From NCBI RefSeq assembly GCF_000761155.1, contig NZ_CP009533.1, positions 3,171,001-3,235,000 of the forward strand: a stretch of 64,000 bases of DNA. The letters are read 5' to 3'. This document shows positions 23,298-35,900 of this stretch, one piece after another. Under the pieces are notes generated by a model. That model was not told the DNA's origin and did not search any database. It saw nothing but the letters and a program-made list of their open reading frames with translations. Both the position numbers and the translations under genes were made by a program. This DNA comes from Pseudomonas rhizosphaerae. GTDB lineage: Bacteria; Pseudomonadota; Gammaproteobacteria; Pseudomonadales; Pseudomonadaceae. Numbering within the stretch: the stretch's first letter is position 1; every line of letters begins with the position of its first letter.

Positions 23298-26200
23298 TTA
23301 GATGTTCTGCCGCTCGCCCTTCGGATCGAAGAACACCGAAGAAACGATTTCAGCTTCGATCACGCTGCCATCGGCCTGGGGCGAGAACACCCGCTCGCCC
23401 ATGCGCTTGAGGCCGCCCTTGACCACGCCCATGGCGAACGAGTAACCCAGCGAGTTGCTGGCGTAGCTCGACGTCACGTGGCCGACCATGCTCATGGGGA
23501 TCGCCTGCTTGGGGTCGAACACCAACTGGGCACCTTCGGGCAGCCATTTGTTCGGATCGATCGGCTTGAGGCCCACCAACTGCTTGCGTTCCTCGCGCAC
23601 GGTGTCTTCGCGGTTCATGCCGCGCCAGCCGATCCACGAGAACGGCTTGGTTCGGCCGACGCACCAGCCCATGTTCAGGTCGTCGGGAGTCATCGACCCA
23701 TCGGTGTCCTGGCCGACGATGATGAAACCCTTCTCGGCGCGCAGCACGTGCATGGTTTCGGTGCCGTACGGCGTCAGGTTGTACTGCTTGCCCGCCTCGA
23801 TGATCTTTTCCAGCACGCCCATGGCGTAGTCGGCCTGGATGTTGACCTCGTACGACAGCTCGCCGGTGAAGGAGATGCGGAACACCCGTGCCGGCACACC
23901 CGCTACCTGCCCTTCCTTCCAGGTCATGAACGGGAAAGCGTCCTTGTCCAGGTCGATATTGGTCACTTCAGCGAGCAGTTTGCGGCTGTTGGGGCCCGAC
24001 AGGGTCAAGGTCGCCCAATGGTCGGTGACCGAGGTGAAGTACACCTTCAGGTCCGGCCACTCGGTTTGCTGGTAGATCTCCAACCATTGCAGAACACGGG
24101 CGGCACCGCCGGTGGTGGTGGTCATCAGGAAGTGATTGTCGGCCAGACAGGCGGTGACGCCGTCGTCGAAGACCATCCCGTCTTCCTTGCACATCAGGCC
24201 GTAGCGTGCCTTGCCCACGTCCAGTTTGGTCCAGGCGTTGGTGTAGATGCGGTTGAGGAATTCGCGCGCGTCCGGACCCTGGATGTCGATCTTGCCCAGG
24301 GTCGAGGCGTCCAGCAGGCCGACGCTGTCGCGCACCGCCTTGCATTCGCGGGCAACGGCGGAATGGATGTCCTCGCCACGCTTGGGGAAGTACCAGGGGC
24401 GCTTCCATTGGCCGACGTCTTCGAACTCGGCACCGTTCTTCACATGCCAGGCATGCAGCGCGGTGAAACGTACCGGCTCGAACAGGTGACCACAGTGGCG
24501 GCCGGCTACTGCACCGAAGGTGATCGGCGTGTAGTTGGGGCGGAACATGGTGGTGCCCATTTCCGGAATGGTGACGTTCAGCGAACGGGCGGCAATGGCC
24601 AGGCCGTTGACGTTGCCCAGCTTGCCCTGGTCGGTACCGAAGCCCAGCGCGGTGTAGCGCTTGACGTGCTCGACCGACTCGAAGCCCTCGCGGGTGGCCA
24701 GTTCGATGGCAGCCGCGGTGACGTCATTCTGCAGGTCGACGAACTGCTTGGGCGCACGCGCCGTGTCCTTGTCGTGGGGGACCTGGAACAACGCCAGGGT
24801 CGGTTCTTCGGCACGGTTCAAGACCTTGGGCAGGGTGCCTTCGACGATGCCGAAACCGGTCTCGGACGCTGCCCGGGCACCGCCTTCGAAACCGTCGGCC
24901 ATGGCGTCGGCCAAGGCATACACGCCGTTCACGCCGCCCACGCACACGCGTTTCTGCGGGGCTTCGCCAGGCACGAAGCCGAGGATGTCTTCACGCCAGA
25001 TCGGTTTGCCGCCCAGGTGCGAGGCCAGGTGGACCACCGGGCTGTAGCCGCCCGAGCTGCCGATCAGGTCGCAGTCGAGCCACTCGCCGGGGCTGGCCAC
25101 CTTGTGTGCCCTGACGTCGATGGCGGCGACGCGCGCTGCCGTGACGTGCTTGCTGCCACGGGCTTCGATCACCGCGCTGGACGTCAGGATACGGATGCCC
25201 TTGGCGCGGGCTTCCTCGACCAGCGCACCACGCGGGTTGTGCCGGGCATCGGCCACGGCGACGACCTTGAGGCCGGCGTCGTACCAGTCCAGGGCCACGC
25301 GGTAGGCGTGGTCGTTGTTGGTCGACAGCACCAGCTTCTTGCCCGGTGCCACGCCGTAGCGGCGCACGTAGGTGGAAATGGCGCCGGCCAGCATGTTGCC
25401 CGGCACGTCGTTGTTGCCGTACACCAGGGGCCGCTCGTGGGTGCCGGTGGCCAGCACCACGCGCCCGGCGCGAACCCGGTGCATGCGCTGGCGCACCTGG
25501 CCCATCGGTGCACGGTCGCCGAGGTGGTCGGTGAGGCGCTGATGAATGGTCAGGAAATTGTGGTCGTGATAGCCGTTGACCGTGGCACGGGGCAGCAAGG
25601 TTACGTCCGGCAAACCTTGCAGCTCAGCGATGACCGCTTTCACCCATTCACCGGCCGGCTGGCCATCCAGGCTCTCGCGGGTATCGAGCAGCGAGCCGCC
25701 GAACTCTTCCTGCTCGTCGGCCAGGATCACTCGCGCACCGCTGCGCGCCGCGGCCAGGGCGGCAGACAGCCCGGCCGGGCCAGCGCCGACCACCAGCACA
25801 TCGCAGGTGCGGCTCATGTAGTCGTAGGAATCGGGGTCGACTTCGGTCGGCGAACGGCCCAGCCCGGCGGCCTTGCGGATGTACTTCTCGTAGGTCATCC
25901 AGAAGGACTGCGGGTACATGAAGGTCTTGTAGTAGAAGCCGGGCGGCATCAGTTTGCCGCCGACCTTGCCCAGGATGCCCATCATGTCGGTGTTGACGTT
26001 CGGCCAGCCGTTGGTGCTGGTCGCGACCAGGCCCTGGTACAGCGCCTGCTGCGTGGCGCGCACGTTGGGAATCTGGGTGGCCTCGGTAGCGCCGATCTGC
26101 AGCACCGCATTGGGCTCTTCGGCGCCAGCGGCAACGATGCCGCGCGGACGCGAATACTTGAAGCTGCGACCAATCACGTCGACGCCGTTGGCGAGCAATG

Positions 26201-26315
26201 CCGAGGCCAGGGTGTCGCCTTCATAGCCGACGTAGGTCGTACCGTTGAAGGTGAAGGTCAGCTTCTTGCTGCGGTCCAGACGTCCGCCGTTGGACAGGCG
26301 ATTGACCTGGCTCAT
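23298..26315 (-). CDS. soxA: Sarcosine oxidase alpha subunit
   Basis: The 1005-residue subunit has three parts. A 2Fe-2S ferredoxin-like N-terminal domain (SKKLTFTFNGTTYVGYEGDT, KYSRPRGIV) is followed by an NAD-binding oxidoreductase domain with VVGAGPAGLSAALAAARSGA near residue 175. The C-terminal GcvT-like domain binds tetrahydrofolate (about 600-1000). The complex oxidises sarcosine to glycine and transfers the methyl carbon to THF or releases formaldehyde, making H2O2. ATG 26315 is set by the ATGA overlap with soxD; the open frame continues upstream only within soxD. Confidence 0.95.
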   Translation of the reverse strand: MSQVNRLSNGGRLDRSKKLTFTFNGTTYVGYEGDTLASALLANGVDVIGRSFKYSRPRGIVAAGAEEPNAVLQIGATEATQIPNVRATQQALYQGLVATSTNGWPNVNTDMMGILGKVGGKLMPPGFYYKTFMYPQSFWMTYEKYIRKAAGLGRSPTEVDPDSYDYMSRTCDVLVVGAGPAGLSAALAAARSGARVILADEQEEFGGSLLDTRESLDGQPAGEWVKAVIAELQGLPDVTLLPRATVNGYHDHNFLTIHQRLTDHLGDRAPMGQVRQRMHRVRAGRVVLATGTHERPLVYGNNDVPGNMLAGAISTYVRRYGVAPGKKLVLSTNNDHAYRVALDWYDAGLKVVAVADARHNPRGALVEEARAKGIRILTSSAVIEARGSKHVTAARVAAIDVRAHKVASPGEWLDCDLIGSSGGYSPVVHLASHLGGKPIWREDILGFVPGEAPQKRVCVGGVNGVYALADAMADGFEGGARAASETGFGIVEGTLPKVLNRAEEPTLALFQVPHDKDTARAPKQFVDLQNDVTAAAIELATREGFESVEHVKRYTALGFGTDQGKLGNVNGLAIAARSLNVTIPEMGTTMFRPNYTPITFGAVAGRHCGHLFEPVRFTALHAWHVKNGAEFEDVGQWKRPWYFPKRGEDIHSAVARECKAVRDSVGLLDASTLGKIDIQGPDAREFLNRIYTNAWTKLDVGKARYGLMCKEDGMVFDDGVTACLADNHFLMTTTTGGAARVLQWLEIYQQTEWPDLKVYFTSVTDHWATLTLSGPNSRKLLAEVTNIDLDKDAFPFMTWKEGQVAGVPARVFRISFTGELSYEVNIQADYAMGVLEKIIEAGKQYNLTPYGTETMHVLRAEKGFIIVGQDTDGSMTPDDLNMGWCVGRTKPFSWIGWRGMNREDTVREERKQLVGLKPIDPNKWLPEGAQLVFDPKQAIPMSMVGHVTSSYASNSLGYSFAMGVVKGGLKRMGERVFSPQADGSVIEAEIVSSVFFDPKGERQNI

Positions 26316-26638
26316 GGCTGATCTCCCGAGGCGATTTGAGGGGTTTCGTCGATGGTCTTCTCGACGAACTGGGGCTGGCTGCCGATGCGATAGGTTTCCA
26401 GGATTTCGTAGGTGACCGTGTTGCGGGTCGCATTGAAATACTGGCGGCAACCGGCGGCGTGGATCCACAGCTCGTGCTGCAGGCCACGCGGGTTGTTGCG
26501 GAAGAACATGTACTCGCCCCATTGCGCGTCGGTGCAGGCGCCGGGGTCCAGTGGGCGGGCGATGTGCGCCTGGCCCGAGCAGTGGAATTCTTCTTCGCTG
26601 CGAAGCTCGCCACAGTGTGGACAGAAGATGTTCAGCAT
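26312..26638 (-). CDS. soxD: Sarcosine oxidase delta subunit
   Basis: The 108-residue zinc-binding subunit has Cys6 and Cys9 (FCPHCGE) with His60 and Cys64 (WIHAAGC) as likely ligands, as in the Stenotrophomonas/Corynebacterium enzymes. It overlaps soxA by four bases and follows soxB by 14 bp. Length matches the family. Confidence 0.95.
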   Translation of the reverse strand: MLNIFCPHCGELRSEEEFHCSGQAHIARPLDPGACTDAQWGEYMFFRNNPRGLQHELWIHAAGCRQYFNATRNTVTYEILETYRIGSQPQFVEKTIDETPQIASGDQP

Positions 26639-26652
26639 GATCGTTTCTCCTG

Positions 26653-27903
26653 TTAGTGGGCGACGGCGGCAGCGCCGTGTTCGTCGATCAGCGCGCCGTT
26701 GTGGAAGCGCTCGATGGAAAACGGCTTGGCCAGCGGGTGCATTTCACCGGTGGCCAGGCTGGCGGCGAACACATGGCCCGAGCCCGGCGTGGCTTTGAAG
26801 CCACCGGTACCCCAGCCGCAGTTGAAGAACATGTTCGGCACCGGGGTCTTGGAGATGATCGGGCAGGCGTCCGGGGTGGTGTCGACGATGCCGCCCCACT
26901 GACGGTTCATGCGCACGCGCGAGAGCACCGGGAACATCTCGACGATGGCTTGCAGGGTGTGCTCGATGATCGGGTACGAGCCGCGCTGGCCGTAGCCGAC
27001 CCAGCTGTCGATACCGGCGCCGATGACCAGATCGCCCTTGTCCGACTGGCTGATGTAACCGTGCACGGCGTTGGACATGATCACGCTGTCGATGATGGGC
27101 TTGATCGGCTCCGACACCAACGCCTGCAATGGGTGGGATTCCACCGGCAGGCGGAAACCGGCCAGCTTGGCCATGTGCCCGGAGTTGCCGGCGGTGACCA
27201 CACCGACGCGCTTGGCGCCGATGAAACCCTTGTTGGTTTCAACGCCGATGCACACGCCGTTTTCCTTGCGGAAACCGGTCACTTCGGTCTGCTGGATCAG
27301 GTCCACGCCCAGGGCGTCGGCGGCACGCGCGTAGCCCCAGGCCACGGCGTCGTGACGGGCCACGCCGCCACGGCGTTGGACCGTGGCGCCGATGATCGGG
27401 TAACGGGTGTTCTTGCTGCAGTCCAGGTAGGGAATCTCTTCGGCCACCTGCTTGCCGTTCAACAGCTCGCCGTCCACGCCGTTGAGGCGGTTGGCACTGA
27501 CGCGGCGCTCGGAGTCGCGCATGTCCTGCAGGGTGTGGCACAGGTTGTACACGCCGCGCTGGGAAAACATCACGTTGTAGTTGATGTCCTGGGACAGGCC
27601 TTCCCAGAGTTTCATGGCGTGTTCGTACAGATGCGCCGATTCATCCCACAGGTAGTTGGAACGCACGATGGTGGTGTTGCGCGCGGTGTTGCCACCGCCC
27701 AGCCAGCCCTTCTCGACCACGGCCACGTTAGTGATGCCGTGGACCTTGGCCAGATAGTAGGCGGTTGCCAGGCCATGCCCGCCGCCGCCGACGATGACCA
27801 CGTCGTAGACCTTTTTCGGGGTCGGCGTGCGCCACATGCGCTGCCAGTTTTCGTGGTGGCTGAGCGAGTGCTTGAAAAGGCCGAAGCCAGAATAACGTTG
27901 CAT
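26653..27903 (-). CDS. soxB: Sarcosine oxidase beta subunit
   Basis: The 416-residue FAD/FMN-binding catalytic subunit has the DAO-family dinucleotide motif [16 protein letters not shown] (about 36-50). The histidine carrying covalent FMN is probably in [15 protein letters not shown] (about 175). Sarcosine is oxidised at the FAD site here. ATG 27903 is preferred to GTG 27912 because GGAG lies 8 bases before it and [10 protein letters not shown] is the family N-terminus. It lies 16 bp after glyA in the operon. Confidence 0.95.
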   Translation of the reverse strand: MQRYSGFGLFKHSLSHHENWQRMWRTPTPKKVYDVVIVGGGGHGLATAYYLAKVHGITNVAVVEKGWLGGGNTARNTTIVRSNYLWDESAHLYEHAMKLWEGLSQDINYNVMFSQRGVYNLCHTLQDMRDSERRVSANRLNGVDGELLNGKQVAEEIPYLDCSKNTRYPIIGATVQRRGGVARHDAVAWGYARAADALGVDLIQQTEVTGFRKENGVCIGVETNKGFIGAKRVGVVTAGNSGHMAKLAGFRLPVESHPLQALVSEPIKPIIDSVIMSNAVHGYISQSDKGDLVIGAGIDSWVGYGQRGSYPIIEHTLQAIVEMFPVLSRVRMNRQWGGIVDTTPDACPIISKTPVPNMFFNCGWGTGGFKATPGSGHVFAASLATGEMHPLAKPFSIERFHNGALIDEHGAAAVAH

Positions 27904-27919
27904 GGTGTTCACTCCACTC

Positions 27920-29173
<1,254 letters not shown>

Positions 29174-29334
29174 CGCGGTCTCCCCAGCGGCGGCGCGGCG
29201 CCTGGCTTGTTGGACAGAGGCGACCGTCTGCGGCTGCCCCCTTTGAGAGCGATGGTAGGGCCGGCGCGATTAGACCAAATGCCTGCGCGCGCCTTGCAGA
29301 GGTTCGTTTACGACATGGCGCGATCAGGCCAGCT

Positions 29335-30045
29335 TCACAGGGCGCGCAACAGCAGGCGCAGGCCCAGCAGGGCAAGGAAATGCAGGGGGTAGATGGCGTA
29401 GGCCCAGCGGCGCATGGGGACAACTGCCTGGCGCACGCCGGCACGCAGCACAAGCAGGCCCAGCCCCGGAGCCAGCAGGCAGGCGACGATGCCGCCGATG
29501 GCCGGCCAGTAGAAATGGCGTGCCGATTCGAACAGATTGCTCCAGGCGTTCGCGGCCAGGCACAGCACGCCCAGCGGCAGTGCCCAGTACAGCGGGCGCT
29601 GCCAGGCAAGCACGAAGCCCAACGGCAGCAGCACGCCGGCCAGGCCGAACATCAAGTGGTGATCGAAGACAGCGCCAGCCACGAGTACCGCGCAGCCGAG
29701 CACTGCCATTGCTGGCTGTCGACGTTGCTGCCAGGCCTTGGCCAGGATCAGACCCAGGGCCAGGGTCGGCAGGACGTTTAGGGTGTCGGCCGGGTAGACG
29801 AACAGGCGGTAAGGGATTTCCGAAAGCGCAGCGAAGGTCAGCAACCAGGCCAGGTAGCGGCCACCCAGGGGGGCGTCGGGGCGGCGCATCAGGTTGGCGG
29901 CGATGGCCAGGCAGAACCAGGGGAACGCCAGACGGCCCGGTACATAGAGGAAGTCCAGCGGCCAGCCGACATAGCGCAGATGGTCGAGCACCATGCACAG
30001 CATGGCCAGCCATTTGAGCAGGTCCAGTGAGCGGTTGCGGGTCAT
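29335..30045 (-). CDS. TraX-family integral membrane protein
   Basis: The 236-residue inner-membrane protein has about seven or eight hydrophobic segments. It matches the TraX family at the N-terminus (SLDLLKWLAMLCMVLDHLRY), in RLAFPWFCLAIAANLMRR and SEIPYRLFV, and at the C-terminal IYPLHFLALLGL. TraX acetylates F-pilin in conjugative plasmids, but chromosomal homologues are common and there are no other transfer genes here. It may be an acyltransferase-3-like enzyme acting on a surface component. It lies upstream of glyA on the same strand, 161 bp away, and is probably separate from that operon. Confidence 0.85.
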   Translation of the reverse strand: MTRNRSLDLLKWLAMLCMVLDHLRYVGWPLDFLYVPGRLAFPWFCLAIAANLMRRPDAPLGGRYLAWLLTFAALSEIPYRLFVYPADTLNVLPTLALGLILAKAWQQRRQPAMAVLGCAVLVAGAVFDHHLMFGLAGVLLPLGFVLAWQRPLYWALPLGVLCLAANAWSNLFESARHFYWPAIGGIVACLLAPGLGLLVLRAGVRQAVVPMRRWAYAIYPLHFLALLGLRLLLRAL

Positions 30046-30080
30046 CTGTGGATAGCCTCAAGTTTTTGGGTTGCTCATGC

Positions 30081-30141
30081 CGGTCTCTTCGCGGGCAGAG
30101 CCCGCTCCCACAGGTGTGATGCCTACGTGGCCGCGAAGAGG
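30081..30141. repeat. REP pair
   Basis: A unit CTTCGCGGGCAGAGCCCGCT with CCCACAGG following, and an inverse GTGGCCGCGAAGAG, lie in the 164-bp gap between the divergent TraX and ltaE starts. They are of the GCGGG...CCCGCTCCCACA variety seen again at 31253-31507. Confidence 0.75.
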
Positions 30142-30209
30142 GCCGTCCAGACGACACATGTCTCTAAGTTGGTTTACAGTGCCCCCATAACTAACACCAA
30201 GGACCGCCC

Positions 30210-31250
30210 ATGAACGACCAAACCCAACAGTTCGCCAGCGACAACTATTCGGGTATCTGCTCCGAGGCCTGGGCGGCTATGGAACAGGCCAATCAGGGCC
30301 ATCAGCGCGCCTATGGCGACGACCAGTGGACCGCACGCGCCGCCGATGAATTCCGCCGTCTATTCGAAACCGACTGTGAAGTCTTCTTCGCCTTCAATGG
30401 CACCGCGGCCAACTCCCTGGCCCTGTCGTCGCTGTGCCAGAGCTACCACAGCGTCATCTGCTCGGAAACCGCTCACGTCGAAACCGATGAATGCGGTGCG
30501 CCCGAGTTCTTTTCCAACGGCTCCAAACTGCTCACGGCGCGCACGGAAATGGGCAAGCTGACACCGCAGGCCATTCGCGAAGTCGCGCTCAAGCGCCAGG
30601 ACATTCACTACCCCAAGCCGCGCGTGGTGACCCTGACCCAGGCCACCGAAGTGGGCAGCGTGTACCGCCCCGAAGAACTCAAGGCCATCAGCGCCACCTG
30701 CAAGGAGCTGGGCTTGAACCTGCACATGGACGGCGCGCGTTTTGCCAACGCCTGTGCGTTCCTCGGCTGCTCGCCTGCCGAGCTGACCTGGAAAGCAGGC
30801 GTGGATGTGCTGTGCTTCGGTGGCACCAAGAACGGCATGGCAGTGGGCGAGGCGATTCTGTTCTTCAACCATGATCTGGCCGAAGATTTCGATTATCGCT
30901 GCAAGCAGGCGGGGCAACTGGCTTCGAAGATGCGTTTTCTGTCGGCACCCTGGGTGGGTTTGCTGGAGAACGATGCCTGGCTCAAGCATGCGGGGCACGC
31001 CAACCACTGTGCGCAGTTGCTCAAGACGCTGGTCGAGGGAATACCGGGGGTGGAGTTGATGTTTCCGGTGGAAGCCAACGGCGTGTTCCTGCAGATGCCG
31101 GAAGCGGCTTTGGAAGCCCTGCGCGCCAAGGGCTGGCGCTTCTACACCTTCATCGGCAGCGGCGGCGCCCGTTTCATGTGCTCATGGGACACCGAAGAAG
31201 CCCGCGTGCGCGAGTTGGCTCACGACATCAAGGCTGTCATGAGCGCCTGA
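30210..31250 (+). CDS. ltaE: Low-specificity L-threonine aldolase
   Basis: The 346-residue PLP enzyme cleaves L-threonine and L-allo-threonine to glycine and acetaldehyde. The PLP lysine is Lys207 in CFGGTKNGMAVGE, and LHMDGARFANA is the conserved pyridine-ring aspartate region. The N-terminus with DNYSGICSEAW is typical of the Pseudomonas form. It is transcribed away from the sarcosine operon, but both feed the glycine pool. A clear TAAGGACC-type site lies before ATG. Confidence 0.93.
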   Translation: MNDQTQQFASDNYSGICSEAWAAMEQANQGHQRAYGDDQWTARAADEFRRLFETDCEVFFAFNGTAANSLALSSLCQSYHSVICSETAHVETDECGAPEFFSNGSKLLTARTEMGKLTPQAIREVALKRQDIHYPKPRVVTLTQATEVGSVYRPEELKAISATCKELGLNLHMDGARFANACAFLGCSPAELTWKAGVDVLCFGGTKNGMAVGEAILFFNHDLAEDFDYRCKQAGQLASKMRFLSAPWVGLLENDAWLKHAGHANHCAQLLKTLVEGIPGVELMFPVEANGVFLQMPEAALEALRAKGWRFYTFIGSGGARFMCSWDTEEARVRELAHDIKAVMSA

Positions 31251-31252
31251 TC

Positions 31253-31507
31253 CTGTGGGAACGGGGCAGGCGGCGAGCCACTCTGCCCGCGAAGAAGCCA
31301 CCGCGGTGTACCTCAAATACCGCAGCAACCTTGTGGGAGCGGGTCTCTGCCCGCGAAGAATTCAGCGCGGTATACCTGAAGTACTGCAGTGGCCTTGTAG
31401 GAACGGGGCAGGCGGCGAGCTACTCTGCCCGCGAAGAAGCCACCGCGGTATACCTGAAGTACTGCAGTGGCCCTTTCGCGGGCAGAGACCCGCTCCCACA
31501 AAGGGGG
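31253..31507. repeat. REP-rich tandemly duplicated interval
   Basis: About 50 bp starting at 31259 recurs at 31401 with only two visible differences. A 28-bp stretch (31367-31394) recurs exactly at 31445-31472. CTCTGCCCGCGAAGAA occurs at 31281, 31345 and 31423, and an inverse unit GCGGGCAGAGACCCGCTCCC lies near 31478-31497. This is a local duplication of REP units filling the whole gap between ltaE and gltD, with no gene. Confidence 0.85.
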
Positions 31508-31518
31508 GGTGAGGTGTA

Positions 31519-32970
<1,452 letters not shown>

Positions 32971-35900
32971 TCACTGCGGGTTGGCACGGGTGCTGGACAG
33001 CAGCGATTTCAGGTTGGCGGCCTTGGGCTTGACCAACCAGAAACGACGCAGGTAGTCGTCCAGGTTTTCCCAAAGGTTGCGGCCCCATTCGCTGTCGGTC
33101 TCGGCGACGTATTCGGCCAGCACGCGTTCCAGGTGAGTACGGTAGGCTTCCATGGCTTCGCCACTGATGCGCTGGATTTCCACCAGCTCGTGGTTGACCC
33201 GGTCGACGAAGCTGTTGTCCTGGTCGAGCACGTAGGCGAAACCGCCGGTCATGCCCGAACCGAAGTTGTAGCCAGTCTTGCCGAGCACGCAGACGAAACC
33301 GCCGGTCATGTATTCGCAGCAGTGATCACCCGTGCCTTCCACGACCGTGTGCGCCCCGGAGTTGCGCACCGCGAAACGCTCGCCCGCAGTACCGGCGGCG
33401 AACAGCTTGCCGCCCGTGGCACCGTACAGGCAGGTGTTGCCGATGATGGCGCTGTCCTGGGTCTTGAACGGGCTGCCCTTGGGCGGCACGATCACCAACT
33501 TGCCGGCGGTCATGCCCTTGCCGACGTAGTCGTTGGCGTCGCCTTCCAGGTACATGTTCAGGCCACCGGCGTTCCACACGCCGAAGCTCTGGCCCGCGGT
33601 ACCCTTGAAGCGGAAGGTCAGCGGGCTGGCGTTCATCCCCTGGTTACCGTGCAACTTGGCGATCTCGCCGGAGATGCGCGCACCGATCGAACGGTCGCAG
33701 TTGCAAATGTTCATTTCGTATTCGCCACCGGTCTTGCCCTGAATCGCCGGCAAGGCCATTTCCACCATCTGCTCGGCCAGCAGGCCCTTGTCGAACGGCG
33801 GGTTGCGATCCACTTCGCAGAACTGCGGCTTGTCCGCTGGAATCTGGTCGCTGCCCAGCAACGGGGTCAGGTCCAGGTGCTGCTGCTTGGCGGTTTCACC
33901 GGGCAGCATTTCCAGCAGGTCGGTGCGCCCGATCAGCTCGCCCAGGCTGCGCACGCCCAGCTTGGCCAGCCATTCGCGGGTTTCTTCGGCCACATAGGTG
34001 AAGAAGTTGATCACCATGTCGACCGTGCCGATGTAGTGGTCCTTGCGCAGCTTCTCGTTCTGCGTGGCCACGCCGGTGGCGCAGTTGTTCAGGTGGCAGA
34101 TACGCAGGTACTTGCAGCCCAGGGCGATCATTGGCGCGGTGCCGAAACCGAAGCTTTCGGCGCCCAGAATCGCCGCCTTGATCACATCCAGGCCAGTCTT
34201 CAGGCCGCCGTCGGTCTGTACCCGCACCTTGCCGCGCAGGTCGTTGCCGCGCAGGGTCTGGTGAGTTTCGGCCAGGCCTAGTTCCCACGGCGCGCCGGCG
34301 TACTTGATCGAGCTCAGGGGCGAGGCCCCGGTGCCGCCGTCGTAACCGGAAATGGTGATCAGGTCGGCATAGGCCTTGGCCACACCGGCGGCGATGGTGC
34401 CCACGCCCGCCTCGGCCACCAGCTTCACCGACACCAGCGCGGCCGGGTTGACCTGCTTGAGGTCGAAGATCAGCTGCGACAAGTCCTCGATGGAGTAGAT
34501 GTCGTGGTGCGGCGGTGGCGAAATCAGGGTCACGCCAGGTACGGCATAACGCAGCTTGGCAATCAGGCCGTTGACCTTGCCGCCGGGCAGTTGACCGCCC
34601 TCCCCGGGCTTGGCGCCCTGGGCCACCTTGATCTGCAGCACTTCGGCGTTGACGAGGTACTCGGGAGTTACGCCGAACCGGCCAGTGGCGATCTGCTTGA
34701 TCTTCGAGCTGCGCACGGTGCCGTAGCGCGAAGGGTCTTCGCCGCCTTCACCGGAGTTGGAACGCGCGCCCAGGCGGTTCATCGCCTCGGCCAGCGCTTC
34801 GTGAGCCTCGGGCGACAGCGCACCCAGGGAAATCCCGGCCGAATCGAAACGCTTGAGAATCGCTTCCAAGGGTTCGATCTGGTCCATGCCCAGCGGCTGG
34901 TCGAGGGTCTTGACCTTGAGCAGGTCGCGGATCATCGACACCGGACGGTTGTCGACGATCGCGGTGTATTCCTTGAACTTGCTGTAGTCGCCCTGCTGCA
35001 CGGCGGCTTGCAGGGTATTGACCACGTCCGGGTTGTAGGCGTGGTACTCGCCGCCGTACACGAACTTCAACAGGCCGCCCTGCTGGATCGGCTTGCGCGG
35101 GCTCCAGGCTTCGGCGGCGAGGGCTTTCTGTTCGGCTTCCAGGTCGACGAAACGCGCGCCCTTGATGCGGCTCGGCACGCCGCGGAAGCTCAGCTCGCAG
35201 ACTTCCTCGGACAGGCCGATGGCCTCGAACAACTGGGCGCCGCGGTACGAGGCCACGGTGGAGATGCCCATCTTCGAAAGAATCTTGAGCAGGCCCTTGG
35301 TGATGCCTTTGCGGTAGTTCTTGAACACCTCGTAGAGGTCGCCCAGCACTTCACCGGTCCGGATCAGGTCGCCCAGCACTTCATAGGCCAGGAACGGATA
35401 GACCGCCGAAGCACCGAAACCGATCAGCACGGCAAAGTGGTGCGGATCGCGAGCGGTAGCGGTTTCGACGAGGATGTTGCTGTCGCAACGCAAACCCTTT
35501 TCGGTCAGGCGGTGGTGCACGGCACCGGTCGCCAGCGACGCATGCACCGGCAGCTTGCCCGGCGCGATGTTGCGGTCGCTGAGCACCAGCAGGGTGCGTC
35601 CGGCGCGAACGGCTTCCTCGGCCTGGTCGGCGATGTTGCGCACGGCGGCCTCGAGGCCCATGGCTTCATCGTAGTTCAGCTCGATGACCTGGCGATCGAA
35701 GCCAGAGCGGTCCAGATTCATCAGCGAGCGCCACTTGGCGGGCGAGATGACCGGCGAGCTCAGAATAACCCGCGAGGCGTGCTCCGGGGATTCCTGGAAA
35801 ATGTTGCGCTCGGCGCCCAGGCAGATTTCCAGAGACATCACTATCGCTTCGCGCAGCGGGTCGATCGGCGGATTGGTCACCTGCGCGAACTGCTGGCGGA

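Noticed and set aside
23202..26321. 1039-codon plus-strand frame opposite soxA
   Set aside because: It is a long stop-free antisense frame caused by high third-position GC; soxA is unmistakable on the minus strand.
29335..30045. Evidence of a conjugative element from the TraX-family gene
   Set aside because: No relaxase, mating-pair or other tra genes nearby; chromosomal TraX homologues are common.
31253..31507. CRISPR-like array
   Set aside because: Repeats are unevenly spaced (64 and 78 bp), palindromic and share sequence in the 'spacers'; no cas genes. These are REP units.
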